From positions 14,921,446 to 14,985,445 of the forward strand of contig NC_135211.1 of the NCBI RefSeq assembly GCF_052324685.1: DNA of 64,000 nt, in the 5' to 3' direction. The notes under the pieces are model-generated. The model saw nothing but the letters and a program-made list of their open reading frames with translations, had not been told where the DNA came from and searched no databases. Position numbers and translations under genes: made by a program. This stretch comes from Brachyhypopomus gauderio (lineage: Eukaryota; Chordata; Actinopteri; Gymnotiformes; Hypopomidae). Below are positions 22,001-64,000 of the stretch, piece by piece; the stretch's first letter is position 1; every line of letters starts with the position of its first letter.

Positions 22001-23815
22001 ATAGTATCGATACAAAGGTGAGGATCGGTATCGGATCGATACCACGGCGAAAATATCGATTCTTTTGCTGCAGTTTAGAGGTCTGCGCGGGACTGCTTTT
22101 TTAATCCCGCTCCCGCCCGCTCCCGCTTGTTTTAATCCCGCTCCCGCAAAAAAATCGCTTGTTTTAATCCCGCACCCGCCCGCCACATACACATTTCTGT
22201 CGCCCCCGCCCGCAATCCTAATATGAATTGAATTAATTAGATTTAGTACTTGAAATTTTCTTATGTATTTATTAAAACAGCAATATAGCGATGGATCGCG
22301 CTGTCCCATTTCTTACCACAGTCCAAACACATGCCGTCAGTGACGTACACCAACACTTTCTGATATCAATCACAACAAGCCGATTTCCCTCTCCATTAAT
22401 TACAATGGAATATGACTTCCATACATCAGACTTTCCTGTAGTTGGCTTAATTGTGGTGTATTCGCCTGTTTTAATTGAATTTTCCACAGCTGAAACTGGT
22501 TGACCGTCTACAGCAGGGGTCGGCAACCTATGGCACGCGTGCCACCATTGGCACGAGGCATAATCACTGGCATGCGACATGCTGGACCAGCATCAGCAAA
22601 AATATATATAATTTAATATAAATTATTATATTAATGGATTATACTTTTGCGAGTAAAAAGTATAGACACTTTTTACATTTCAAGTAAAAGTATCGCCCCC
22701 CCCCCCCCAACGGTTTGGAAGTATCGGTATCGGTATCGGCAATACTGACCAGTATCGTATCGGTATCGTATCGATACCAAAATTCCGAGTATCGCCCACC
22801 CCTAGTGTGGAGGCACTGTTACTGACGCATACACTCTCCGTGTACTGCACTCATTTCCTAACCTGTAGATGTCGCTCTCTGATCACAGATTCGTCTTCCC
22901 TTAAGGGGGGAGGGGGTGCGAGAGAGCAGCACTGCGTGCCTTTCTGAAATCTAACGTAGTTGCGGTTTATTCTCATGTAAACAAATTTGCGCGGAAACCC
23001 AATGGCCAATTATCGACATCAGCAAAAATGATCGCGGTTAAAAAAATTATCGTACGATAAGTCGCGACAGGCCTACTTGACATATAATAAATGTGCATAT
23101 GGGCATCTACATGGCAGTTAGCGTATTGAGACCCTCGGCTGAATGAGATGAATGTTAGCATTTTGAATCACTCACATGATGGGATCCGTACTGAAGAAGG
23201 CAATGGCGTAAAGAAAGACAACCACACCGATGATGGCTGCGGGGATCAGCATGCGTGTGTACCAACCCAGCCACAGAAAATACAACGCCACCTTCTCGCC
23301 AAAATATTCCCTAAAAGAACATCCGCAATTGGTCAGCAAAGAGCATATGGGGGTGGGGTCACAAAATACATGTTAGTAACAACAATGATAATTACAAGAT
23401 CCATAAGAGAGAGATGGGTGTGGCATAGAAGCAATGGAGAAGAGCACTTACCTGATCTGATCGATAGGCTGTGAAAATACATATCTGATGGCACCCCAAT
23501 TGGCCCATTGTGTCTCCAGACGTTTCTGCTCTTTTTTCTACAGAAACAATTGCGTTAATGAGAGACGTTCCAGAGCCAGACAGCTCAGCCAAGGTCAAGG
23601 TGAAAGTGCATCATTTAACTGAACCAAACAACAAATAAGCAATATATTTAATTGATTAAAGAAATGTACCTCATGGAGATAGAACAAGGTTTCAAATGCA
23701 TCTTGCTTCAGAAGATCCCTCAGGCCTTCTATATGTGCCAAGAAGGATTTAATGGAGGCAAACACAGATGCATGTTCTGTACACTGCATAGGCAACATTA
23801 CAATGTTTCATATCT

Positions 23816-23904
<89 letters not shown>

Positions 23905-26900
23905 AATGTTTCATATCTATATAACATATAGAAACTCAGCTAGTCTCCCCTGCAAAATCTGGGCTTTCTGTAGACTCTTATATTGGAATCGTTTAATTTG
24001 TTTATATTGTATTTGCTATTATGTATGGTTGAATGATTAGTAAATCATTCCAGTGGATTTTAAACAGTACAGGAGGCATGCACATGTCTAGAGCTTTGAT
24101 TGATTCTCTGTCTCTGTTACACAGCTAGCCCTGCATAAGGTGTGATGCCGCTTCACCAGTTCCTGTTTAGGGAATGATTGGGGACTTCAAGCACTCAATC
24201 TAAACAACAATCTCCAGTCAAGTAGCTACTTGGTTTCAAGTTAGGGCTGCACAGTAGTGTGTTTGTTGATTGGTACCGGACCAAATGACTATGCAAATAT
24301 TGACATTAATGAAGGGTGCAAGCTTTGCCACGCATACAAAAGGTTTTTAGACCCTTTCTCACAAATTTCAGATCCTCTTCCACTTTTTCCTCATACATAA
24401 ACACACAATTATCCACAATGACACAGCAACGAAAGGTCATTGGAACACTGTGCAAATGTATTAAACATTTAAAAATGTAATATTCTAAGTATTCAGACCT
24501 TTCACTTAGTACTTTGTTAAAGCACCTTTGACTGTAGCGACAGCCTAAAGTCTTCTTGTTTCCACAAACTGGGCACACCTTTCTACTGGAAATTTCCCCC
24601 AGTCTTCTTGGCAGAATTGTTTAAGCTCAGCCAGGTTGAATGGTGCATTTTCAAGTCTTTCCAGAATCTCTGTCTTGTCCATCTTTTCCCAATATTTCAG
24701 TCTGGCTGGACTACCATATCTAGACTGAGAATGGTGAAAGCTACCATGTGCTAGGGCAACGTCAAAGCAGCAGAACATTTCTTTATTCTTCCTGTGGTGA
24801 GGCAATACTGTATCACATCTAACTTCAGTGTGTACGCATGTACCCCTTAAACTTCCTGACCATTCTCAGGTCACACATGAGCCTTCTACAACACAGTGGG
24901 GGTTTAAAAAGGCACAGCACTCACATGAGTGCAAATATGTTTACTTGTGGTCAAAATAACGTCAAAGTGAAACTGAAAACTTAGGCTGAAGTCAAACTCA
25001 TGAGACGAGTCATTCTGAATACCAAATGGGAACTTTACACCCAGTGCAAAGGGAGATAAAAGGCAATAGCAGAACGTTACTCACCTCCTGTCCCAATGAA
25101 TGTGTGGTATAAGACAAAGTGGACAACCCGTATCCTGCAGAAAGTGAGATATGTCATAGCCAATGCATAAAATGTACTGAGCATCACAGGCACAGAGATG
25201 CAGTGGCCATTGGCTCACCTGGTAGTGTGTGGGATACAGTCTTTCTGTTTGACACTCCAGTTGCAAGAATCAGACACCTTCAGCAGGTACTTATATTTCT
25301 CAAAGATGTCATCTGGCGCACGGATGCCGTAAAATACCTTGTTGTCATGGGTGATTTTCTGTTGTGTATAATGCAGAGTAAGGAAAGGTGCACACATTGA
25401 GTTAAAATATTTTATGGCTAGTCCTGACTAGCAGTCTACGTATTTACAGATGCCATGACCAAGACACAAAGAAACTTACTGTCACTTTCATGTTCTTTGA
25501 CTTCAGTTCCTTCGTGAAGGCCACCTGTTTCTTGAATATTGGATTCCCCTCGTCTTCAATTAGGCACGCAACCAGGATACAATCAAATGATAGAACAGTA
25601 GGCTTATGAGCTCTGGTCTGAAGAAAGTCAACAAAGAAATATCTCAACATCATCATACTTCGTTAAAATCACATGCATTATTGATTGGCTATAATGCAAC
25701 ACAATGGCTGTCATGAAGACATTTTGTGGCTTTAGAGTGGAAAATTGTTGCTTTGGGAACAGACAGGAAGCCTAGATATGGCGGACGATCTTGCAAGAGC
25801 GGAACGTACTGGTCTGGGTTTTGTGGCAAGCTTGTGGAAATCCCAGGACTGCAGCATTGTTGGCAGAACTCAAGCGCATGGCTTAAGAAGCTCAAGGCTC
25901 GCATCACGTCTTTGCAGATGGAACTGCTCAGTACCACCCACTCCTTTATGTTTCAGTTAGTTTCAGTCTCTTACCGTGTGGAATAATAGGGGCTCTCTCC
26001 CATTATCCATACTCCTCTCCCGCAGTTCCAGGTCATCCTAGAGCATACAATGACCAAACAGCCATTAGATCTGTGTCTAATGAGGTCTTGTTAAAAACAT
26101 ATTTCTCAAAAAACAGACATCAGACAGGTGAGGGCAGACCACGGGGACATTTTCTGTTTCGACTCTCACTCTCTATGTGTATAATAGTCAACATCACATC
26201 TTTATATTAGACATGCTCATGAGTTTTTATTCCTTTCTGGTGCATGCCTGCCACCCTTGTCTGTCTGACGACCATGAAATTCTTCATGAAGAAATTACTC
26301 TTATAATAATTCTTAAGCAAATGGCGAGCTCCCTCACCACGCCAAGCAATCGCAACATGAAGATTTTTCTGCCCCCCCCTTCTCCACAGTTGGTTTAAAC
26401 GCTTTATGAAGAAGACCGCATTTCAGAAGCAGCTCAGGAAGAAAAAGAAAATCTGAATCTTCAGTCTGATTTACTACATGATTAAACGATTAAATCTTTT
26501 TTTCAACTTTGAATCAAATACAATAGTGTCGCAGCTACATACATTTATTTACTTATTACCAAAGATAGGCAAGTGCCTAGATTTGCTTACTTATACATAC
26601 TTGCTCCTACATGACAACTGCCAACTGTCAACTATTCATGTCTTTCATGGGTGACAAGAATACATAGGTGTGGTTCTTCAAGTTTCTTTCAAATGATAAT
26701 GGCCAGAGAACAAAATATATAACTGCTGAGTAAAGACCTGGTCTAGAGCTTACTGCTTTCACTAGAGAAGGCAGTTGGGTGAGAAAACGCTGAGTTCTTC
26801 CTCTTTAATGGGATTGTATGGTGTATTACAAATCCATGACAGACTCTGTCCCCACTGGCATAATGTAGACACATGCCCTGACAAGGCTGTGTGTAACAGG

Positions 26901-28184
26901 ACCAGAGCATGATAATAGTACTGTAAACATGCATCTGTATTTATCTGAAACTGTGTGTGCGTGTGTGTGTGTGTGTGTATGTGTGTGTGTGTGTCAGCAA
27001 GAAAGCAAGTTTCTAAGCATGTTTTCCTCCTGAAAATAACTAAAGACCTAATTGAACAAATCTCTCTGAACATAAACAATTTAACTAGTTATCTCACTTC
27101 ACTTCAATTCTTTTTTGGATGTTTACATTACATGTAAATGTATTCTTTTTCCCCACAAAACACTGACTGACCACCAAGCATCAGAGGTTTTGCCTAAGTA
27201 CTACAAGCTATGTACTTCATGCATATATGCTCAAATTCTCTTTCACTGCTAGTGCTAATATTACACCAACGTTCCATACCAAATCACATCGCAAATGAAA
27301 AGATTCACACAACACATTGCCGGCTAAGGTGGTCAGGGGAGATGAAAGCATGCGGGCTTGTTTGACAGAAAGATATCTAGCTATAGGCTATAGTCAAGAC
27401 AGTCAGAGGATGTCAGGGGAAGACATAAGATAGGAAAAATGAATCACTAGCTTAATAAAAGCCTAAACTTTCAGTGTGACATATTTCTGTATTTCCTAAC
27501 ATACTGTGTACAACGAAATGAGTAATGAAAAAACACAGATTAAGTTAGTAAATCTAAATAAAAGAATCTATAATAATGAATGTATATCCCAATATAGCAA
27601 CTAAAACGTAACGTATATGTTAAGCCTTTATGGCGGGAGCGAATAAAACGTCAAGGTATGTTTTACATCCAAGGGGAAAAGATCCAGCCACGTTAGACTG
27701 TGATAGTAGGATACGGCACACAGGGGTCAGGTACAACGGAACACGTCTCCCATGATCAGGCAACATCATGTCAAACATTCACACATTCTGTCGTGACAGG
27801 TAAAAATTAAAATTTATTCAGCCCGTACGAAAAACACCATCTGGATAATTATCATTTGGAGAAACACATTACAAATGTACTCAAGTCCGAGCAAGTGTTC
27901 GCCCTGCTGAGCACGTCAGTCATTTGACACCACATTAACGCCATCGGTGTCAACAATATTTACAGTCAGAAAGAAATAGCAAGTACAGTATAACGTTAAT
28001 AGCCCTAAATCAAAATTCGTCTTTAGTGGAGCCTGCCATTGCTTGTATCTCGATGCGCAAGTTAGTCAAATGTCGAGATGTAGGCGTCCTAATGTGACAC
28101 ATCGCTTTGATCTCACCCTTAAAACGCGCACGTAAATGAGCGAGGGGTCTCACGCGCCCTTACCTCTCGCTCTATGTCAACCAT
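14733..28184 (-). CDS. ano9: Anoctamin-9-like TMEM16 membrane protein, complete
   Basis: TMEM16 proteins are dimeric ten-helix calcium-dependent scramblases or channels. The 23 exons, 5' to 3', are 28184-28164, 26037-25975, 25617-25480, 25358-25219, 25134-25085, 23728-23670, 23537-23452, 23310-23176, 20919-20826, 20670-20610, 20509-20427, 20317-20213, 19616-19452, 19109-19073, 18820-18712, 18549-18492, 18229-18132, 17936-17740, 16280-16128, 15999-15852, 15652-15530, 15388-15295, 14849-14733. All phases agree and give 777 residues; human ANO9 has about 780. Diagnostic pieces are [71 protein letters not shown] and [18 protein letters not shown]. Calcium-site residues visible are N494 and E497 (helix 6), E562 and E565 (helix 7), E594 and D598 (helix 8). 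The start ATG (exon 1 MVDIERE) is the least certain exon. The stop TGA overlaps a good donor. Confidence 0.9.
16008..16034. repeat. (CA)n microsatellite in ano9 intron 19
   Basis: A CA tract of about 27 bases lies just upstream (in gene sense) of the acceptor at 16000. Confidence 0.9.
16431..17508 (+). mobile_element. Decayed Tc1/mariner-like element in ano9 intron 18
   Basis: The ends are inverted: TACACTGATTGAC on the left and the reverse complement of GTCATTCAGTGTA on the right. Each is followed inside by TTTATTAGAGACACC. It sits at a TA dinucleotide as Tc1 elements do. On the plus strand the interior keeps a WSDESR motif near 16939, and a QDNAP-like stretch near 17202 with many frame breaks, both typical of Tc1 DDE transposases. 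It is clearly inactive. Confidence 0.75.
17955..17975. repeat. 21-base G run, polypyrimidine tract of ano9 exon 18
   Basis: Read on the gene strand this is a run of 21 C within the intron-17 polypyrimidine tract, 19 bases upstream of exon 18. A shortened version (8 C) occurs in the inverted copy at 26372-26379. Confidence 0.9.
18253..18394. repeat. 50-bp minisatellite, about three copies, ano9 intron 16
   Basis: Copies begin at 18253, 18303 and 18353. Each reads CTCAGCTCAACACACCGC then GGTGTCACATGTAGACATG. The third copy is slightly shortened. Each unit contains the short palindrome ACATGTAGACATGT. Confidence 0.9.
19711..19782. mobile_element. L2-type LINE 3' tail fragment in ano9 intron 12
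   Basis: The TATTTATATAGCGCTTTT and GTTGTCACAAAGC motifs match the 3' tail of the larger LINE at 34424-34500 in the same orientation. It is a short remnant with no coding sequence. Confidence 0.65.
21972..22804. mobile_element. Nested hAT-like element inside the 21002-23075 element
   Basis: The target duplication GTGTGGAG is at 21964-21971 and 22805-22812. The left terminus is TAGGGGTGGGCGGATCGAT. The reverse complement of the right terminus is TAGGGGTGGGCGATACTCGG. The subterminal zones are dense in ATCGATAC and GGTATCGGTATC repeats. The interior holds a transposase remnant and a further fragment starting CAGGGGTCGGCAACC at 22515. Confidence 0.85.
22290..22500 (-). pseudogene. hAT transposase remnant, BED-type zinc-finger region
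   Basis: The minus strand reads [20 protein letters not shown], then a segment ending in CWC. The SDVWK start followed by a cysteine pair resembles the BED DNA-binding finger at the N-terminus of hAT transposases. There is no downstream catalytic domain. The reading stops shortly after, so it is a non-functional remnant. Confidence 0.45.
23819..23902. repeat. (AT)n microsatellite in ano9 intron 5
   Basis: About 75 bases of pure AT are followed by an imperfect AT stretch. The sequence is self-complementary and would form a cruciform or hairpin. Confidence 0.95.
24290..24810. repeat. Probable interspersed repeat remnant in ano9 intron 5
   Basis: The segment around AAAGCACCTTTGACTGTAGC and CACAAACTGGGCACACCTTT resembles a dispersed fish DNA repeat, and the broken frames look like old transposon coding sequence on the minus strand. 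No terminal repeats were located. Class unknown. Confidence 0.4.
26362..26440 (+). repeat. Inverted partial copy of ano9 exon 18 in ano9 intron 1
   Basis: On the plus strand, CTTCTCCACAG is followed by TTGGTTTAAACGCTTTATGA and AGAAGACCGCA, then AGAAGCAGCTCAGGAA. The real exon 18 start (minus strand, 17936 downward) and its acceptor carry the same sequence with about three differences in 50 bases. Homology extends into the intronic TTTTTCTGCCCCCC tract. The copy is in the opposite orientation to the gene, so it cannot be spliced into the ano9 mRNA. Confidence 0.85.
26952..26996. repeat. (GT)n microsatellite in ano9 intron 1
   Basis: A near-pure GT tract of about 45 bases, interrupted by one GC and one AT step. 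Confidence 0.9.
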
Positions 28185-28480
28185 GGTCAGGGCGCTTTTC
28201 GGACCGGTTAAAGCGCGACGGTCGGCTGAAATTGTTCCGTTTGACTTCTACGTCCTCGTTGACATTTCGGACGACGGTTCAATCACAGCATGAGGGGGAA
28301 AAATGAAAACGAAGCATTTTAGTATAAAAACAAGTTTGCTGCGCGCCACGCTTCCGCATTCCCTGTAGGATCGTTTGTGTGAAGGTACGCGCGCGTGCGA
28401 TATAGCCTACCTGTTGCTGGAGCGCGCGCGGATATGGGGAGAGACGTCACATTACTTGGAGGGTGGAGCGGGTTAATGGA
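28185..28480 (-). promoter_or_regulatory. ano9: Putative ano9 promoter and 5' UTR region, CpG-rich
   Basis: Upstream of the ano9 start codon the sequence becomes rich in CG and GCGCGC, unlike the surrounding AT-rich introns. A CAACAG|GTAGGC donor-like site on the minus strand near 28411 suggests an upstream non-coding exon is possible. No TATA box is evident. Confidence 0.35.
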
Positions 28481-29263
28481 CTTACTATAACATGGTAGCT
28501 AATATCGAAAGAAACAATGCAGATGTAGAGCTTTGTTATCCAAGCTACGCTCCTGTTCACATTTTAACACTATAATGGTCCATCTTGTTACTACGCTCAC
28601 GTCTTTAGGAACACACTTCGTAGGCACATTTGAGTACATCAGGTTGGGACACATTTAATAGGCAACAATATTGCCGTTTTGACACTTGTCAGGATCACTG
28701 CAGGGTTTAGTGTAGTCTGCCAATGAAAAGTACTCAGCCAAGAACAGCTATGTACTCTCAGAAATATCGCTAATAAAACAGAAGACAGCCAACACAAATT
28801 CTGCATGGCACTTGAGAGGTAAGAGAGTGTATATTATAGTCTAATGTAACTCAAGTATTAAAAAGGAGCACACACCATAAAACAAGCTATTCAGCCAGTC
28901 AGACATGCAAATGGAAAATATTAAGACAACAGTTTAAAATGGTTCCACCTACAGGCCAGGTGAATCACATTTATTTCTGAAAATTGCTCACATCCAGTTA
29001 CTTTGCTTCTCAGTACTTTATAGTATTGCTTTATACATATGAAACACTGAACAACCAGGCAATACCGTAGATGTGAAAAATGCACAATCAAGAAATTACA
29101 GAATCTTTAGAGGTTGATCTACCACACAGTTTTTAAGTGCAAGAAGGTTTTCTTACGGATTCTGTAACAAAATATTATGGGATGCAGCCTAAGATGTAAA
29201 TATATATATCGATGCAGGACATCACGGCATGTACATGCACTGCTGACGACAAGCTGATAGCAT
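28481..29263. other. Short ano9-tssc4 intergenic segment incl. tssc4 3' UTR
   Basis: No gene is seen. A TTTATT at 28970-28975 (AATAAA on the minus strand) lies about 290 bases after the tssc4 stop and is a plausible tssc4 polyadenylation signal. Confidence 0.4.
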
Positions 29264-30187
29264 TTAATCTTCGTCCTCTTCCTCAGCTGCTTTGCGAAAG
29301 TTCTTGCGGTTCACCTTCTTTCCACTGCTGAAGGTGATCTGACTTCCTGTCCCTTGCTCTCTGCTGCCCTCTTCCTCAAACGCTTGCTTCCTCTTCCTGT
29401 CCTCCCGTTTCTCAGTGTGGCGAGAGCTCACGCTACCTCCACCCTCTTCCTCCTGGCCGGCGTCTAGGTGGCCCAGGCCGACCTCGTGCCCTTTTCCTCG
29501 GCTGACCTTTGACGCGCTTCGGCCGTCATCTTTGGAGGCGTGACTGGGCTTGGTGAAGATGATCTTTTGGTCAGAGCTGCTTTTGTTGTCCTGGTTGAAG
29601 GTCGGGGAGAAGGACTCACCAGCGGCTTCTTGGGACCTCCTCCGTTCCTGGAGTCCCTGGATGAACTGAAGAGCAACCTGGGCGTTCTCCCGCTCACCGG
29701 TCTCAGGAACGTCCTCCAGGCTGTAGCGGGTCCAGCGCTCAGGATGAGCCAGGTAGTCTGGCACTCGTTTGCCTGACGAAGCTTTCTTAGCACCCTCTGA
29801 GGCTGCACTGTATCTTGCCCGACCTGATGGCGGCGATGGTGGGGCGGGGCGGGCAAATGTACCATCAAGGACGTTGTCTTCAGCCAGCTGAGTTGACGTG
29901 AGCTTAGCGGCGCTATCCAGGTGGTCAAAGATGCTTCTGCTTCGGTCAGAGAAGCTCAAGCTTCCACCAGTCAACCTGAAGGCAGGCTTCCCTTGAAGAA
30001 AGGTGCCAGCGTGCCGAACTTCCTCCTCCTCTTCAGAAGACGACGACAAGTCCTCAACCTTTCTTCCAAAGGTCTCCAAAAGCTCATCAGGGTCTGAGTC
30101 ACTCAAAGAGACGTCATCAGGCACATCAATGGTGTCTCTGTTGGACAGGCTGTTGGGAGCATCACCCTCACCTTTTGAATCACTCAT
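29264..30187 (-). CDS. tssc4: U5 snRNP-associated protein TSSC4
   Basis: TSSC4 is a mostly disordered nuclear protein that binds U5 snRNP and PRPF8 and helps assemble the U4/U6.U5 tri-snRNP. The coding region is one uninterrupted exon of 307 residues; human TSSC4 has about 330. The family signature is RVPDYLAHPERWTRYSLEDV at residues 141-160. It is preceded by an acidic serine-rich N-terminus (SSSSEEEEE at 48-56) and a FRLTGGSLSFSDRSRSIFDHL-type block around residues 70-90. The C-terminus is basic then acidic, with EDRKRKQ and KKVNRKNFRKAAEEEDED. The start ATG at 30187 follows a 45-base leader joined at an acceptor at 30233-30234. The human gene likewise has an intronless coding region in 11p15.5. 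Identification is firm from the signature block. Confidence 0.93.
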   Translation of the reverse strand: MSDSKGEGDAPNSLSNRDTIDVPDDVSLSDSDPDELLETFGRKVEDLSSSSEEEEEVRHAGTFLQGKPAFRLTGGSLSFSDRSRSIFDHLDSAAKLTSTQLAEDNVLDGTFARPAPPSPPSGRARYSAASEGAKKASSGKRVPDYLAHPERWTRYSLEDVPETGERENAQVALQFIQGLQERRRSQEAAGESFSPTFNQDNKSSSDQKIIFTKPSHASKDDGRSASKVSRGKGHEVGLGHLDAGQEEEGGGSVSSRHTEKREDRKRKQAFEEEGSREQGTGSQITFSSGKKVNRKNFRKAAEEEDED

Positions 30188-30457
30188 ATTGCAGGTGTCG
30201 AGATTAGAGGATCAGAGTCGAAATACAAAAATCTGAGAAGAAACAAATGAAGACTTACTGGTTTCATTATGTACAATCTTGTTACAAATGATCAAGATAC
30301 ACTATTTAAATAAACTGAGAAATAACACCTAAAACAGACAAAACTCACGAAACACACAGACACTGACATTAAGACTACTCACCTTCAACAACAGCTTCCA
30401 AAAGCAAATTTTAAAAGAATTCAGAGAAACAAACAGCGGTACCTTCAATCTGTGTTT

Positions 30458-30494
<37 letters not shown>

Positions 30495-31221
30495 GTATGG
30501 TGAGTACCAGGTATGGCATTGCGATTCAAATGCATCATTAATCATAAGTATATAATAAAGCTGCACAGTTCTCCGCCTCATATTTTCCAAAACATAAAGC
30601 TGGTGTACCATTAGCAAATAAAACCTAATTAGCATTTTTAATGATTAATTAACGCAATACCTTCAACCAAATCCTAAATCAGAAATTTATGGACATTTAC
30701 ACTTGGGAACGAGTGCACGCTGGTATCTTACTGGAGTTGAGGACTCACAGGTACTGCGAGATTTCCAGCTCTGCACAGACTCTAAACGTGTGAGAACAAC
30801 CAAACCCAGCCATTGCGTTGAGTCGGGAGTCCCTTTTCCTTAAATTATTAGATGCACAAATGTAAAACCTGTAAAACATAACCCGGAGGTTTAAAGGATT
30901 TCGACAAATTAGCTAACGTTGTATTTCTTCACTAGTTTATGCATCTTGTTTGCTAGCCAACATCTTAAATGTGGACAGTTCTGGTCACTCCATGTCAGGT
31001 AGCGTTACCAGCTCAGCCACCTGGCTCGGTAGCTAGCTACATTCTCTGGGTAAACTACCCTTACAACCTCCACCCGTAGCAGCCAGGTAGCCAACAGCGC
31101 TGGTGACTTTATTATTTTATTTTTCAAAGGGCATGTTGACTTGTTTTGTCCAGATAAATACATTAATAGTTCTCCTTTAACCAAAAACTGTGAAATATCT
31201 GGAAGAAAATTACGACTTACG
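30188..31221 (-). other. tssc4: tssc4 5' UTR: leader, intron and non-coding first exon
   Basis: On the minus strand TTTCTTCTCAG|ATTTTTG puts an acceptor at 30233, giving a 45-base leader (30188-30232) before the ATG. A matching donor, GCAC|GTAAGTCG, puts the end of a non-coding first exon at 31221. The intron of about 1 kb contains a CA repeat at 30460-30492. The exon start is not defined but is probably within 31221-31400. Confidence 0.55.
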
Positions 31222-32301
31222 TGCGTGTCTCTCTTCTTCGCTCTATGCTCGTTGAGCTACGTGGTGAACGAAACGCATATCGCCCCCTACTGTACAAAGC
31301 GAGGTTTGTCGGTCATACACGTTACGCAGGACTAAGGTGTTTTCTACAACATGCCCAGCAGAGGGAGACACTGTCCGTGTGTGTCCAGTCAGCTTACTGC
31401 CTGCCAGTAGTAACGTCTTGATTCATTGCAAATGCTACTTAGAACAAAATAACAATAATAGTAAACCCACATAATTGTTTTAGAAAATGAATATTGTAAT
31501 GAGCCGACGCAATGCAAAAACAATTTTACGTAAAGCTGCAAATTATTTTTCACCATAGGTCACACACCTATGTACTGTACTGAATCTAACACTTGCTGTG
31601 AAGCAGGTAGTCTGCACCGTCTGTAGTGGCACTGTATTTCATCAGAGCAGATAGCACCGGTGACAGGAAGGTCCTGTGTGTGTTCAGCCAGCCTTTTAAC
31701 GTGGGGTAGGTGGCACTGACCATCTAAAGATCATCAAGCTAAAGACCGACTAGTCAAAGAAAAGCCAGAGTTTGAGCTAATCACGATGCACTGTGTGTAT
31801 TTTCTCAAACTTGTTTTCCTATGCGCGAAGCTTAACTTAAGCCACTAACTTTATTGTCCTGATACTCAGCTTTGAGGGATATAAACTAGACTCTGTTATC
31901 TCCTTGAGACTATGAGCCATAACATGGTCCATATGCACACAGCTCCGCCACGCTGAGTCTATATAGAAACGCATCACTGATTTTTATATAGATCAGAGAA
32001 AACCGAAACGTGCCAGGGCCAAATCCAGTACGCATGTCTGCCGACGTAAAGTCTCCGCCGCCTCAGCCCCTCCCCTTTAAATACGTAATCCGCCTAGTTT
32101 ACAAACGCGTCGTACGAGCAGCGGTGGAGATTTACACCTCACTAACTATATCCATCTTTACATGAATATATCATTTAAAGTATATATATACATATACAGG
32201 TTTTAATGACAGTATCACGTTTAGTGTCTCCGCAAAGAAAGAGAAAGACTTTTCGACGTTGGCGGAATTCTTCCATTGTTCCGTGGACTTTTTGTTAAAA
32301 G
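31222..32301. promoter_or_regulatory. Head-to-head promoter interval between tssc4 and ano5
   Basis: The two genes diverge here with roughly 0.9 kb between the probable first exons. On the plus strand near ano5 there is a GC-rich stretch, CCGCCGCCTCAGCCCCTCCC, followed by TTTAAATACG at 32083, a TATA-like box about 220 bases before the ano5 ATG. Transcription starts are inferred. Confidence 0.4.

Positions 32302-64000
<31,699 letters not shown>

Larger units (their letters stand above)
21002..23075. mobile_element. hAT-like element, 2.07 kb, with 8-bp target duplication
   Basis: The target duplication CTTGACAT occurs at 20994-21001 and again at 23076-23083. The left terminus is TAGGCCTGTCACGA and the reverse complement of the right terminus is TAGGCCTGTCGCGA. 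Both ends continue into AACGATAAT-like repeats. An 8-bp duplication with short inverted ends is the hAT signature. No intact transposase is seen. It lies in ano9 intron 8 and contains a second hAT-like insertion. Confidence 0.85.

Noticed and set aside
23819..23902. AT tract as an origin or matrix attachment site
   Set aside because: A plain microsatellite in an intron; nothing beyond base composition supports such a role.
29464..29928. 154-codon alternative frame within tssc4
   Set aside because: It overlaps tssc4 in another frame with no recognisable domain.

Overview
The window looks like nuclear DNA from a ray-finned (teleost) fish. It has short vertebrate-type exons with GT-AG introns, long CA/GT/CT/AT microsatellites, and many fish-style repeats (hAT, Tc1/mariner, L2 and L1-like LINEs, small TIR elements). 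The species cannot be told from sequence alone. No operons, phage, plasmid or CRISPR features are present.

Four protein-coding genes are supported. (1) Positions 260-7298, + strand: the C-terminal armadillo-repeat part of plakophilin-3 (pkp3), ten exons, 5' end outside the window. (2) 14733-28184, - strand: a complete 23-exon anoctamin-9-like gene (ano9). All splice phases agree and it encodes 777 residues. (3) 29264-30187, - strand: tssc4, a U5 snRNP-associated factor with an intronless coding region, a short 5' leader and an upstream non-coding exon near 31221. (4) 32302 to beyond 64000, + strand: an anoctamin-5-like gene (ano5). It has a small first exon, a first intron of about 16 kb, and 16 further exons before the window ends inside the last third of the protein. 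A candidate 45-nt microexon is also present.

The pkp3(+) then ano9(-) order matches human 11p15.5, where SIGIRR lies between them; no SIGIRR coding sequence was seen here. TSSC4 (11p15.5) and ANO5 (11p14) are on the same human arm, so the block looks like conserved 11p synteny. ano9 and ano5 are paralogues about 4 kb apart, 5' end to 5' end, with tssc4 between them. Both encode the ten-helix TMEM16 fold and keep the acidic calcium-site residues visible in helices 6-8. pkp3 is a desmosomal plaque protein and tssc4 a splicing factor, so the neighbours share no pathway.

Most of the remaining sequence is intron and transposon. Intron 8 of ano9 carries a hAT-like element (21002-23075) with a second hAT-like element inside it (21972-22804); each has its own 8-bp target duplication. 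Intron 1 of ano5 holds a 5'-truncated L2 LINE, a small hAT element, a decayed Tc1 copy, and a deep nest at 40244-45334. That nest contains a foldback palindrome with arms of roughly 0.9 kb, one arm broken by a further 855-bp insertion.

No new defence, metabolic or regulatory system was found. The features most worth a second look are unusual splice architectures: a nine-copy array of duplicated 3' splice sites before one ano5 exon, a 419-nt AG-free stretch before another, a GC-AG intron in pkp3, and an inverted copy of an ano9 exon start lying in ano9 intron 1. The transposon nest is the other.
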